The notes under the pieces are model-generated. The model was given only the letters and a program-made list of their open reading frames with translations, was not told the origin of the DNA and did no database searches. The translations under genes were made by a program, and so were the position numbers. This document shows, piece by piece, positions 34,179 to 43,735 of a stretch of DNA of 64,000 nt. The DNA is from Ceratothoa steindachneri (taxonomy: Eukaryota; Arthropoda; Malacostraca; Isopoda; Cymothoidae). Every line of letters begins with the position of its first letter. The first letter of the stretch is position 1. Location of the stretch: contig OZ018326.1 in assembly GCA_963969495.1 (NCBI GenBank), positions 175,311,056 through 175,375,055 on the forward strand, in the 5' to 3' direction.

Positions 34179-36693
34179 GGCCTTATTAATCCAATTATGT
34201 TGTAATGCAAAATATAAAATTAATTTAGCCGTCATATATCGTCCTCCATCGCAAATAGAAAGAGAAGATGCTGCACTCTTTGATATGCTTTCATCTTGGG
34301 TTAGAAAAGGAACCACATTAGTCTGCGGCGATTTTAACTATCCAAACGTTAATTATAGTAACCTAACGTCAAATAAAGCTGGGGAGAGACTACTAAACTT
34401 TATTCTGGAGAATTTTCTCGTTCAAAAAGTGGAGGAACCAACTCGTGATAATAATATCCTCGATTTAATCATGGCGACTGACGAGTCACTGGTAGAAAAT
34501 GTTTGTGTAGGAGAGCATTTAGCCTCGAGTGACCATAATGCGATTAGATTCGTGGTTAACACGTGTGTAGATGTAAAAATTAGTACACAGCTCATGCCAC
34601 GTTTTGGTAGCTGTGATTTTGATACTTTTCGCGAAAGGATTAAGGATGTAGACTGGGGAATGCGCTTCGAGAATAGGTCGGTAGGAGAAATGTACACTGA
34701 GCTTCGGCGTACACTCCTTAGTGTAAATTTCGACTTAGTAAAGTATGTGCGCCGTAAGAGCGGGAAGTCGATGAGAGCGCCGTGGGTTAGCCCACTAATA
34801 TTAAGCTTAATTAAGGACCGAAATAGAAAATTTCAAATACATAAGAACAACGAGTCATTTATAAGTCGGCAAAATTACATAGATTCTCGAAGAGAAGTTA
34901 AACGGGCGGTTAGAGATGCGAAGCGGAAATATGAAATAAAACTGGCGAAGGATTCAAAGAAAGAACCGAAACGGTTTTACGGCTATGTAAACAGTAGGAA
35001 ACCCTTAAAAGGTTCAATAGGGCCGATTAAAGACAAAGATGGTCGTTTGACGGAAATTCCGGCGGAAATGTCTAAAATTTTAAATGAACATTTCACAAGC
35101 GTCTTTACTATTGAAGATTCGTCCCAATTAGGATCGTTAGTTGAAGAAGTAGATAATAGTGATATTTGCATATCCGATATAACGGTTAATGAAGTGGAAA
35201 TTCTTAAATATATTAACCTGATGAAAAAGTCGAAATCACCCGGGCCCGATGGCGTTTACCCCACTCATTTAAAGGAACTTAAGAATGAGCTTGCGAAGCC
35301 GTTGCGTGCAATTTTCAATCGCTCATTAGAAGATGGCGTAGTCCCTGTAGACTTCAAGCGTGCAAACGTTACACCAATATTTAAGAATGGGAATAGATAC
35401 GAAGCAACGAATTTTCGTCCTATTAGTCTAACTTCGGTAGTTGGAAAGCTTTTAGAATCGGTAATTAGAGATAGAATAGTGTGCCACCTCGAGGTAAATA
35501 ATCTGATTAAAGATTCCCAACATGGGTTTAGGCGGGCGAGATCGTGCTTGACAAATTTGCTCGAATTCTTCCATAAAATGATTTGCGTTTACGACGAAAG
35601 CAAAGCTGTGGATGTAATCTATCTAGACTTTAAAAAGGCGTTTGACACCGTTCCGCACGAGAGATTATTAATGAAAGTTAAAGCAGTCGGTGTGAAGGGT
35701 AAGATATTAAATTGGATTAGAAATTGGCTGAAGGATCGTTCGCAGCGAGTAGTTATAAATGGTGAATGTTCAGATTGGGTCAACGTCAGTAGTGGAGTGC
35801 CACAAGGCTCCGTTCTTGGCCCATTATTGTTTCTAATATATATAAACGATTTGGATAATGGCGTATTTAGTACGATTTCTAAATTTGCTGACGACACGAA
35901 GCTGGGCAACCGTGCCTATGTAAGATCGGATGTAGAAAAATTACAAAAGGACCTAAACTTGATTGTCAGATGGGCGGATAAGTGGCAAATGCAGTTTAAT
36001 TTAAGTAAATGTAAGGTGATGCATTTGGGTTGCCATAATTTGAGGGTAGAGTATACCATGAAAGGCCAGGTCCTCGACGTAGTTAAATTGGAAAAAGACC
36101 TGGGAGTTTTAGTCTCGGATGACTTCAAAGTCACGAAACAATGCGCGGATGCATGTAAAAAAGCAAATCGTGTGCTGGGTTATATCGCGCGTAATTTCAC
36201 GTTCAAATCCAAAGAGATAATTTTACCATTGTATAAATCACTTTTGCGTCCACTGCTCGAATATGCGGTTCAATTTTGGGCTCCATACTTAAACAAAGAT
36301 ATCGCGCAATTAGAAAGAGTGCAGCGTAGGGCTACAAAATTAATTCCCGAGCTGAGAAACAGGCCCTATGAGGAAAGACTCAGGGCATTAGATTTGCCAT
36401 CTCTCGAAGGCAGAAGATTACGTGGCCAGCTAATTGAAGTATTTAAAATATTGAAAGGATTTTCAATCGTTGATTATAGGAATTTGTTCGAATTGGATCA
36501 TAGGGGAAATACTCGGCAACACGGATTAAAATTAGTGAACAAGCGATTTAACACTAGTATAGCCCAAAACTATTTTACGTTTAAAATTACTCAAATTTGG
36601 AATAGGCTACTGACCCACGTAGTGGATAGTAGGTCGGTAAATATGTTTAAAAACCGTCTCGACGCGCACTTAAATAGTATAAATATAACGTAG
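34168..36693 (+). CDS. CR1-like ORF2: endonuclease (partial) and reverse transcriptase
   Basis: 841 codons without a break, the only long coding frame in the window. The first ATG is probably not the native start, because the protein begins within the endonuclease: AVIYRPPSQ (about residue 20), CGDFNYPN (about 53) and SSDHNAI (about 119, catalytic Asp-His) are present, while the N-terminal 80-100 residues carrying the first catalytic residues are lost. RT blocks: SPGPDGVYPTHLKE (about 355), FRPISLTSVVGKLLE (about 415), VIYLDFKKAFDTVPH (first Asp, about 487), SSGVPQGSVLGPLLFLIYIN (about 550), KFADDTKLG (catalytic pair, about 572) and the CR1-type tail RRATKLIPELRNRPYEERLR with LPSLEGRRLRGQLIEV. 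All RT catalytic Asp residues are intact. Acts, in full-length copies, in target-primed reverse transcription. Lack of stops contrasts with every neighbour and implies a young insertion. Confidence 0.9.
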   Translation: MRSEALLIQLCCNAKYKINLAVIYRPPSQIEREDAALFDMLSSWVRKGTTLVCGDFNYPNVNYSNLTSNKAGERLLNFILENFLVQKVEEPTRDNNILDLIMATDESLVENVCVGEHLASSDHNAIRFVVNTCVDVKISTQLMPRFGSCDFDTFRERIKDVDWGMRFENRSVGEMYTELRRTLLSVNFDLVKYVRRKSGKSMRAPWVSPLILSLIKDRNRKFQIHKNNESFISRQNYIDSRREVKRAVRDAKRKYEIKLAKDSKKEPKRFYGYVNSRKPLKGSIGPIKDKDGRLTEIPAEMSKILNEHFTSVFTIEDSSQLGSLVEEVDNSDICISDITVNEVEILKYINLMKKSKSPGPDGVYPTHLKELKNELAKPLRAIFNRSLEDGVVPVDFKRANVTPIFKNGNRYEATNFRPISLTSVVGKLLESVIRDRIVCHLEVNNLIKDSQHGFRRARSCLTNLLEFFHKMICVYDESKAVDVIYLDFKKAFDTVPHERLLMKVKAVGVKGKILNWIRNWLKDRSQRVVINGECSDWVNVSSGVPQGSVLGPLLFLIYINDLDNGVFSTISKFADDTKLGNRAYVRSDVEKLQKDLNLIVRWADKWQMQFNLSKCKVMHLGCHNLRVEYTMKGQVLDVVKLEKDLGVLVSDDFKVTKQCADACKKANRVLGYIARNFTFKSKEIILPLYKSLLRPLLEYAVQFWAPYLNKDIAQLERVQRRATKLIPELRNRPYEERLRALDLPSLEGRRLRGQLIEVFKILKGFSIVDYRNLFELDHRGNTRQHGLKLVNKRFNTSIAQNYFTFKITQIWNRLLTHVVDSRSVNMFKNRLDAHLNSINIT

Positions 36694-37103
36694 TCTGAGC
36701 ACAGTAAATAATAACGTCTTTGCAAAAGGAGTTTGGAGCGGAGGAACGACGAGAGTAAAAATGATGACTAAAAATGATGCCAGCGATTTCTCTTGCATGT
36801 GTAGTTTAGATATCCATTTTCTTTTCCGCCTATCCTATAACTAGATTTTCACCACTAGCAGTCGAGGGCTGCGGAAGTTGAGAAGAAAAACTTTCTATCA
36901 CCCCCCCCTAGGTTGAAATATTTAATATGCCTGACATTGTACACATGTAGATCAGTGTGTACAGTAGATTATATATTTAAAAAAAAAAAAATATATATAT
37001 ATAGCATGTTAGAGATACACTCGTAGATAAGTGTGTATCGTAGTTTCGGATGTAGTGTAGCGGACTAGCCTCGAGCGGACCTTAGGGTCTTTGTTGGTCC
37101 TAG

Positions 37104-37132
37104 ATTCTGTAGTTCTGTAATTCTGTAGTTCT
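37104..37132 (+). repeat. CR1 3'-terminal 8-bp microsatellite
   Basis: Three and a half units ATTCTGTA-GTTCTGTA-ATTCTGTA-GTTCT. This marks the 3' end of the LINE. Confidence 0.85.
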
Positions 37133-37626
37133 TTGCAGCGTCACTTTAATTTTTAGATTGACGCGTCAAAGGTGCCTCCTGATTACGAGTCGTGATCGAT
37201 GTCGTCCTCGAGGACTAATTTCTTGCAAAGTTCCCTTCGAAAATTAGGTCCTTCGTGAAGAACCGGAGGTGTCGTACTCTTAAAGAATGCATCAAGGAGT
37301 CAGACGTCTACGCTACTAGCCACAACTGCTATTTGAAAGAAAGGAACAAATCAGAACTCCCATCTCCTAAATGCAAAACCAACCACAGCAAATTTGTTCT
37401 TGAAAATGGGACTAAGTTCGTTAAGGTTACTGGGATCGCCAAACTCAAACCTCTCTTCTCGTCAAGCCACCGTGATAGTAAGCCCTCTGCTATCAACGCC
37501 CCTGGCTCGCCGTTCCACAGGAGAACCATCATATGCTGTTCATGTTTAGTTCAGGGTCACGTGAGAACCAATTGCCCTCAAAACTCGCAGTTTAGAAGCA
37601 CCCCTCCTTCTCACCTGTTACCCTAG
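37133..37626 (+). pseudogene. gag, C-terminal part with zinc knuckle
   Basis: Continuation of the gag split at 34,165. After the LINE the translation resumes with HFNF-stop-IDASKVPPDYES, a one-base shift, VIDVVLED-stop-FLAKFPSKIR and SFVKNRRCRTLKECIKESD, matching the second half of gypsy-type capsid (family form LIVREQFLxxCPxxLxxFLKERxPxTLEE). From 37,255 it is open to 37,626 and ends with a CCHC zinc knuckle: CSCLVQGHVRTNC, preceded by Cys, giving C-x2-C-x4-H-x4-C. Gln codons have become stops (TAA at 37,217). It would package RNA in an intact element. Confidence 0.8.
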
Positions 37627-38022
37627 TTCAGTGCCACTTATACGCCCCCATCGTTGCAAAATAAAGCCCTATCTTATTCGAACCCGTTGACTACTGCTGG
37701 TCACCAGGTAAACTTTTTGTTCGAGAAAAGTACCTCTGGGGCCCTCCAATTCCAAACTGGAGCAGTGAATAGGTGCCAAATCTCCACCCTCGTCCGTTAT
37801 ACAGGGTGCACGTGCATTGTTATATCCGATAAATTAATCCCTCCTATGGCTCTGGACCACGATAAGTTTGCCGTAGTGCATGATTACTTGGGGCGCCTCA
37901 ATAATTTCCCCATTGTTCACTGCTACATTGAGTGGGCATATTTTACAGGTTGGGCTGAAGTCGTTGCAGCCTCCATCAAATTTTGCGCTGTCCTAATTGG
38001 TCAGTGCCCACGGGTTTCTTAA
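37627..38022 (+). pseudogene. Retroelement aspartic protease, active-site Asp lost
   Basis: The open frame 37,654-38,022 includes CQISTLVRYTGCTCIVISDK and LIPP, then YLGRLNNFPIVHCYIEWAYF and TGWAEVVAASIKFCAVLIG. This is the retroviral-type protease of gypsy elements; the catalytic D-T-G-C/S reads YTGC, so the catalytic Asp is Tyr and the enzyme is dead. It follows gag directly in another frame and precedes integrase, not reverse transcriptase. Confidence 0.7.
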
Positions 38023-39345
38023 CCTACGTAGCTCAATCCGTTACTACCCGTTCCCGCGCGAAGGACGAACTGCAACCCCCTACACATCTGGAACCACCGT
38101 GTGTCCCCAAATTCCAGAGTGTCATGAGCCATGACTTTGCTAAAAGCCAGGGGGAATGTGAGTCTCTTCGACCCTTCTGATCAAAAGCCCAGAACAAAAC
38201 ACGCGAAACCGTCAGAGAAAATAAGGTGATTTCCTTCTTCATTAAGGACAACCTCCTCTATCGCGTGTGCACCAAGGTAAACAACAACAAGCCCCTCACA
38301 CTATTTATACCCAGCTCCCACGTCCGTCGAATCCTGCAATCGGATCACGATAGCCTATTTGCTGATCACTGAAGCCACACGAAGAGCGCTCAAGGATCTT
38401 CAGATATTTATATTGTCAAGGTGCGACCCACGAAATTCTGCGATATTGTCGTTCGTGCGACATTTGCCAAAAGACGGCAAAAAAATGACAAGTCAGACCT
38501 GTGCCTTTGCAGAACGGCCCCCATAATCTCCGAAGACTTATCCTGAGTGGCTGAGTAGCGAAGGCCATAGATACTTTTTAACGCTATGTGACCTTGCTAC
38601 CCTATTCCCGAAGCTGTGCTTCTTAATAAAATCGACAACATCTCCTGTGGCGGAGCCCTTGTTTCCATCTTCTTCCGTGTGAGCCTACCTAAGAAATCGT
38701 CTCGGATCGTGGCTGTCAGTTCACCTCCGAATTAATGGAGTACGTCGGTAAATTATTGATGATCAATCCCCTGTTTACCACCCATTTTCACCCGAGTGGG
38801 ACTGGAATGTGCGAGAGGCTAAATGGAAGCATCAAGGCCATTCTCAGGAAGTTGTTTGTAGATCAACCCATTGAATGGAACCTCTTCCTTTTGGTAGCAC
38901 TCTTTGCTTATCATGAAATCCTCCATTGTACATTATGATTAGCCCACTTTGAACCTTTATATGATGGGAAGGTCAGAGGCCCCCTAATTATCCTAAAGAA
39001 ACTTTATTCCAATGAGAAATTGGATCAAAATATCCAGACTTCTTACTCGTATCTACTGGATTTAAGAAGGAGGCTGGAAAAGAGCGGTGAAATTGTGTCT
39101 CAGAAAGAAAATTTAACCTCGAAGGAGTTTTGCTTTTCCTCCCTACGGACAACAACAAATTGTTAAGCAGGGGAAAGGGCCCGTACCACATAGTCGAGAA
39201 GCGTTGCCCCGTCGATTACCTTATTGAAACCCCCTCAGGAAGAAAGCTTTTTTCATTTGAACATGCCCAAGCGGTACCACTGGCGCGCGAGCCTCAACCA
39301 GATAGTTGCAATCAACGAAGAATTTCCCATGGAATCTAGCTAACC
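38023..39345 (+). pseudogene. Retroelement integrase (DD35E), placed before RT
   Basis: Several frames together give a full gypsy integrase. HHCC zinc-binding domain at about 38,220-38,490: FIKDNLLYRVCTKV, the His pair around FADH, and CRSCDICQKTAKK. Core: GHRYFLTLCDLATLFPK near 38,560, then SDRGCQFTSELMEYVGKLL at about 38,708-38,760 and HPSGTGMCERLNGSI to 38,830, with exactly 35 residues between the catalytic Asp and Glu. C-terminal domain: LPTDNNKLLSRGKGPYHIVE and VDYLIETPSGRKLF at about 39,130-39,260. At least six stops or shifts. Its place between protease and reverse transcriptase is the notable point: most gypsy elements have it last. Confidence 0.85.
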
Positions 39346-39979
39346 CCTGGACTCCTTTTGCGTAATTCAGTCGCCTGCGTGTAGTAAGACAAGGAATGCC
39401 CGTTGCATGTCTTGCCCGACTTTGATAATTCTTCGCCTGCGGGAATTAAAATATGCGACCAGTTATCATCTTTTCAACAGGATCAACTGCAAGCGCTCCT
39501 GAGTCGTTTTAATAACGTCATCACCGAGATCCACGGTTGTGCTAGTCATTTTGAGCACAAGATCCAACTAACCACCCTGGATCCAATCCCTCCTGCCTAT
39601 ACTCGTACGGGAAGCATTCAATATCGAAGTAGATAATTTTCTAAGGTTGTAGGGCATAGAACTTTCGGAGTCGATCTATTGTTCCCCGTTTGTCATGGTA
39701 AAGAAGGCTGATGATTATTATCGAATGTGCATCGATTTTAGGAAAACGAAATTCGGTTATCGTATTCGATGCCGAACCAATGCACAACATAGATCAGAAC
39801 TTTCAGCTTTTTAAAAAGGCTAAGTTCATCTCCGAGTTGGACTTATGCAAGGTCTATTATCAGATTCCCTTGAGGAAGGAAGTGAATAAATTTACTGAGT
39901 TCCCCACTGAGAAGGGGCTGATGCAGTTTCGACAGCTTTCTTTAGGTCTGGTGACGGCTTGCAGCAATTATAACTGGAT
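39346..39979 (+). pseudogene. Gypsy-type reverse transcriptase, first half
   Basis: Starts about 60 bases after the integrase end. ICDQLSSFQQDQLQALLSRF with NNVITEIHGCASHFEHKIQL (39,440-39,570) is the connector and start of RT. Next, MCIDFRK and VFDAEPMHNIDQ, then KFISELDLCKVYYQIPL with the first catalytic Asp, FPTEKGLMQFRQLSLGLVTA and CSNYNW at 39,960-39,978. The DAEPM wording and LVTAC block are those of Gmr1-like gypsy elements. The frame is cut at 39,979 by a solo LTR and resumes exactly in phase at 41,121. Confidence 0.85.
39975..39979. repeat. Target-site duplication of the nested solo LTR, left (TGGAT)
   Basis: TGGAT precedes the LTR start TGTGAGAAAG; CGGAT follows its end at 41,120-41,124. 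One mismatch. Confidence 0.8.
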
Positions 39980-41119
39980 TGTGAGAAAGCGGACTCTAAG
40001 GTCCACATTGAACCCCCTCCCACTTTACACCAGAGATCACTTGGGACTAAGCTAAGGATCTTTAAACGCAAAGAGAGATAAAGATCTCGCGTGGAAAAAG
40101 TTCAAAGCAGCTGGTAACACCTGTGTTTGATCAATCCGTCTAACCCTCGCTGAGACGCATTTTTACTAATCTCCCCTGTTTGGAGGCCAGAGTCGACCAG
40201 AGAAGAAGCTTCCTCGGTCGTCTTATCTCGTTTGGGCTTACAGAGACTGGCGCCAATGGTTGCTCACAAAAGACTGCCATGCCTGGAGTACTTTCTTGTG
40301 AGAAAGCCAGCAGGGTATTTAACCTAAGATCAACCGTTTCTCGTCAGAGAGACCGCCCGCCCTTTCGCGAAGATACAGCCCCTCGTCTCGAGTCGAACTT
40401 CGGAGTTAGGTCTCGTCGGCTAGACAGATTGTCGTGAGTTTGGCCACAGTCATTCGGCAAATTCGTGAAACGACTTTTTCTTTGGAGAATTGTGCGAACC
40501 ACTCTTCTCATACAGCCAAGGAAACCTCGCCCCATCGTCTGACAATACTCATGCCAATTCGAGAGTAACTCACCCAGCCTGGAAATTATCTTACTCGTTC
40601 TACAAGTAATTCTGACCCCTCCGTGAAGAGTAAAAGGTCCCTCAAGCCACATGACTAGCTCGTCTCTTAAGAATCGATCCTCTCACCAAGAGTCAAGCCG
40701 TCAAGGTAAAACCTTTAACCCCTGATATCCACCTGATATCTTCTTCCCGACTCTTCAATTGGACTCCCTAGTATTTACCAACATATTTCCTGTCTGACCA
40801 AGTCCCATCTTTTGATCTCCGTTAAACTAATTAGTATTTGATTTATTATTTCATTGGGGTGACATTATTCTCCGATTACTTTACCTTTGTAGACATTTCC
40901 ATAATTATCATTATTAGTGTAAAGATTATTTTTGTTTTTAATCTTTCAATAACCTTGAATGAAACCTGGTATTTAAATGTTCCCTTTGGCTAACCATCAA
41001 TCTCCTCACGCACTCACCTCTTATTAGCACTGTGCAGCTAATCTATCTAACTGGACGCCTGCAACGTAAGTAGACTGCCTTCGCTGCAGCGAAGGTATCC
41101 TCTCACGAATACCACGACA
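39980..41119 (+). mobile_element. Solo LTR inserted in the RT
   Basis: 1,140 bp, begins TGTGAGAAAGCGG and ends ACCACGACA, so TG...CA, flanked by TGGAT/CGGAT. Removing it with one target copy restores the RT reading frame without loss of a base (NW then MMMRILEDLLNFTFYFDNVY). No coding sequence inside. A perfect hairpin, CCTTCGCTGCAGCGAAGG, lies 30-50 bases before its end. The end motif (TACGACA/CACGACA) links it to the other LTRs in the window, but the body is different, so it is a separate family. A solo LTR forms by recombination between the two LTRs of a full element. Confidence 0.85.
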
Positions 41120-41124
41120 CGGAT
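41120..41124. repeat. Target-site duplication of the nested solo LTR, right (CGGAT)
   Basis: Matches TGGAT at 39,975-39,979 except for the first base. Confidence 0.8.
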
Positions 41125-41757
41125 GATGATGAGGATTTTAGAAGACTTACTCAATTTCACCTTCTATTTTGATAATGTTTATGTGGCCACCCAAGATTGG
41201 GATCAAACCTTGACCACCCTTCAAGCCGTCATATCCCGATTCCGGAGACACAATTTGACAATTGGCCCCAACAAGTGCCTTTCACTTTAGGCACTATCGA
41301 TTACATCAGCATCCATATCGTGAATAATTGGTTAGCCCCCCAGCAAGAAAAGATCTGGGCCATCGTGGACATGCCTTTGGCCACTAAAAAAAAGCAGATG
41401 CAACCCTTCACAGGCACTGCGTCGTTCTATCTTTGCTCCATACCCAACTGTGCGTCTATCTCCGCCCCCTATGCGAGCTATTCAGGAAGAAGGGTCCCGA
41501 GCGTCTCGAGTGAACGCCATTTTCGACTCACAGTTTTAACCACCTCAAGGAGAAGTTTGCATTTACTCTTATCCTCCGCCTCCCTAACCCGGAAAACTGT
41601 TTAATATTCGCACCGAAGCCAGTAATGACGGTATTGGATGTATCCTCATCCAGTATGAGAATAACAGTGAAAGTTTTCCCATCGCTTACGCAAGAAGAAA
41701 ATTAATCACGTGTGAGAAAAGTTTTGCAGTAATTGAGAGAGAAGTCCTCGCTATAGC
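41121..41757 (+). pseudogene. Gypsy-type RT second half and RNase H start
   Basis: Continues the RT in phase after the solo LTR: MMRILEDLLNFTF, then YFDNVYVATQDWDQTL, where the catalytic Y-x-D-D is FDN (second Asp changed to Asn), AVISRFRRHNLTIGPNKC and, in shifted frames, LAPQQEKIWAIVDMPLATKK and the thumb. RNase H follows: LFNIRTEASNDGIGCILIQY (family form IRTDASxxGIGCVL, first Asp changed to Glu), FPIAYARRKLITCEKSFAVI and EREVLAIA. The RNase H stops at about 41,757, where the sequence switches to an LTR on the other strand. The rest of RNase H and the proper 3' LTR are missing. Confidence 0.8.
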
Positions 41758-42470
41758 TTGCTGTTACCTCGAAGATTTGGTTTGAGGGAGTAATCCTTGC
41801 CTTGGCGCAAAGTTCAAACAATAGTCTCTGGATAATGACTATTACGGTGGGGAACTTAAGTCTTACTTTCGAGTAACAAGAATCGAAATTGAGCGCGCTG
41901 CGTTCGAGGAGCAGGGGGAAGCGGGTCGAGGTAGATTCACGTGAATTAACGAGAATACGGGGGACTTGAAGGATTCTGCGAGAATTGTGCAAAGTCAAAC
42001 GGGACGTGAAATCGGTTACCGACGGGGACGGACAGAGGATACTGACGGGGCAGAGAGGACGGTGGATACTCGGATACTGCCTTGAAATCTGGCGCCGGAG
42101 GATTTATAGCAGGGTCAAATGGGGTTTTCCCCCCTCCATCTGAAGGGGAGAGTTCTGGGGTCAGGCCCTACGGCAGAGAAGAATAATCTCGGCATTTTAG
42201 CCCGAAAGCGGAAGGTTCCTAAGTCGGCGAGGCTATTCTAGTTAGAGCTTACTAAGATGGGACCTTCTGGGCTCTCAAACATGTCGCAGTTTCGTGATGG
42301 CAGTTTCTCAGGTGACCGTGGCTTCTCATAATTTCGCATCAGCATTAGCGCAGACAAAAAGGGTTGCCCAGGTGTCTGTTGTTTCTCTCTCTCTCTCTCT
42401 CTATCCTTTGAAGGGATAGGCCGCGTTTATCTTCCTCTCTCCTTCTCTCTCTCTGATCTCTGGCAAGATA
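41758..42470 (-). repeat. Partial LTR, same family as 32,377-33,597, inverted
   Basis: On the minus strand it matches the 5' LTR from near its 5' end (AGAGATCAGAGAGAGAG) through the TATA box (42,108-42,102, context CTATAAATCCTCCGGCGC) to the GAGGTAACAGCAA block, where it breaks off at the junction with RNase H. The 3' third of the LTR is lacking. Its 5' end abuts the 3' part of another LTR copy. Confidence 0.75.
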
Positions 42471-43310
42471 ATATTTGACAAAACTAAAAGGGTTTTAATT
42501 AAGGTATATAAACATAAGAGACATGCTCGAGTCTCAGATGCAAAGAACTACCTATGCGGGGTCGATCGCCGTACACACAAACGAACAATGACAAATGGGA
42601 CCCTCAAATGACCTTGAGCGCACTCGAAGCCCAGAGGGCGCAGGCTTAAAGGGGAGGGGGAGATTGCTTGCACAGGCGTGTTGCGCGTTGCAGTTACCTC
42701 GAAGATTTGGTCCAAGGGAGTAGTCCAGCCTTGTTAGAGATGGCGTATAGTCCACAATATTAGCCTCTTGACAAATGACTCTTATGAGAGTCCAAACCTT
42801 GACTTCGGGTTTAGAATACCGAATCAAGAATTTGACGTGTCTCGTTCTGGTAACGGATATTAACGAGTAAGGGGTTGACTTTCGAGAGTTCTAGGAAAAT
42901 ACATGGAACTTGACGGGCCATGCAAGGGTTTGTGCGGAACTAATCGAGGACGTGAAGTTGGCATATACTAACGGGTACTCGGGACAGGGGCAGTAACTTA
43001 CAGCTGTCCAAGTCCGACGTAGGACGTTTTCTATGGGTGAGACGCAGTGGCTTTTCCAGGCGCCCGAAGGAGCAGGGATCCAGTGGACAGACGCTTCACC
43101 GGGCGAGGTGGACTTTACCCGATTCTCGCAGTCGCAGGATAATCCCCGGTGGGACCCTTTGTGCTCTTAAGTATATCTCAGGCTTTCTCGAAGGCCAGCT
43201 TCCAGCCCATCAAAGCCTTCGAGATTTTGTGCCTCGTTAGCGTAGATTAAAAAGGATCGACCAGATGTGTCCTCTCTCTCTCTCCTTGAAAGAGACGAGC
43301 GCGCGCGTCC

Positions 43311-43362
<52 letters not shown>

Positions 43363-43370
43363 TGACAACA
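42471..43370 (-). repeat. Second partial LTR of the same family, inverted, in tandem
   Basis: On the minus strand it starts TGTTGTCAGAGAGAGAC at 43,370 and follows the family through GGTCCCA, the GAGGTAACTGCAACGCGCAA block (about 42,690) and GTGTGTACGGCGATCGACCC (about 42,570), then AAAACCC...TTTGTCAAATATTAT. It then joins the 5' part of the next LTR near 42,470 without its own TACGACA end. A (CT/GA)n tract sits just inside the 5' end (43,311-43,350). Confidence 0.7.
43311..43350. repeat. (CT)n microsatellite
   Basis: About 40 bases of CT dinucleotide near the LTR start; a shorter (CT)n at 42,389-42,404 sits at the same place in the neighbouring LTR copy. Confidence 0.9.
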
Positions 43371-43735
43371 GTTAATTTCTATTTTAAATCTGGCTATGGA
43401 TCAGCATTAAAAAATGAAAGAATTTAACTGTGAATTATAAGTTTACGAGAGCTAAAAGAAATTTATTTTATTGTAAGTTATTTTAGAATTACGAAACAGG
43501 AAGGACCATAAGATTTGCTTCATACCAGCTTAAAAAGGAAAAAAGATGAAATTCACAGGTTTGTATAGCTAGAGGAAGAGAGGAGTAAGAATTTCTTTCA
43601 CAAGTTTTATTTCTGCAAGATCATTTTTCGAAGTTTTGGCAAATTTCTTTTCAGTCACTATGATATTTAGAACTAGTCACAATATATTGGTCATCAACAT
43701 TTTTGGCAATAAATTCCCCTCAAACTTGTTATAAA

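Larger units (their letters stand above)
34165..37132 (+). mobile_element. CR1-like LINE, 5'-truncated, inserted in gag
   Basis: The insertion interrupts the gag frame of the surrounding LTR element. Its 5' end falls inside the endonuclease domain, the usual outcome of incomplete target-primed reverse transcription, and its 3' end is a short microsatellite of the 8-mer ATTCTGTA/GTTCTGTA (37,104-37,132). An 8-bp ATTCTGTG-like repeat at the 3' end is characteristic of CR1 elements. Possible target duplication GCAG on both sides is short and uncertain. The 3' untranslated region (36,694-37,103) contains a C-run and a short AT microsatellite. Confidence 0.85.
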
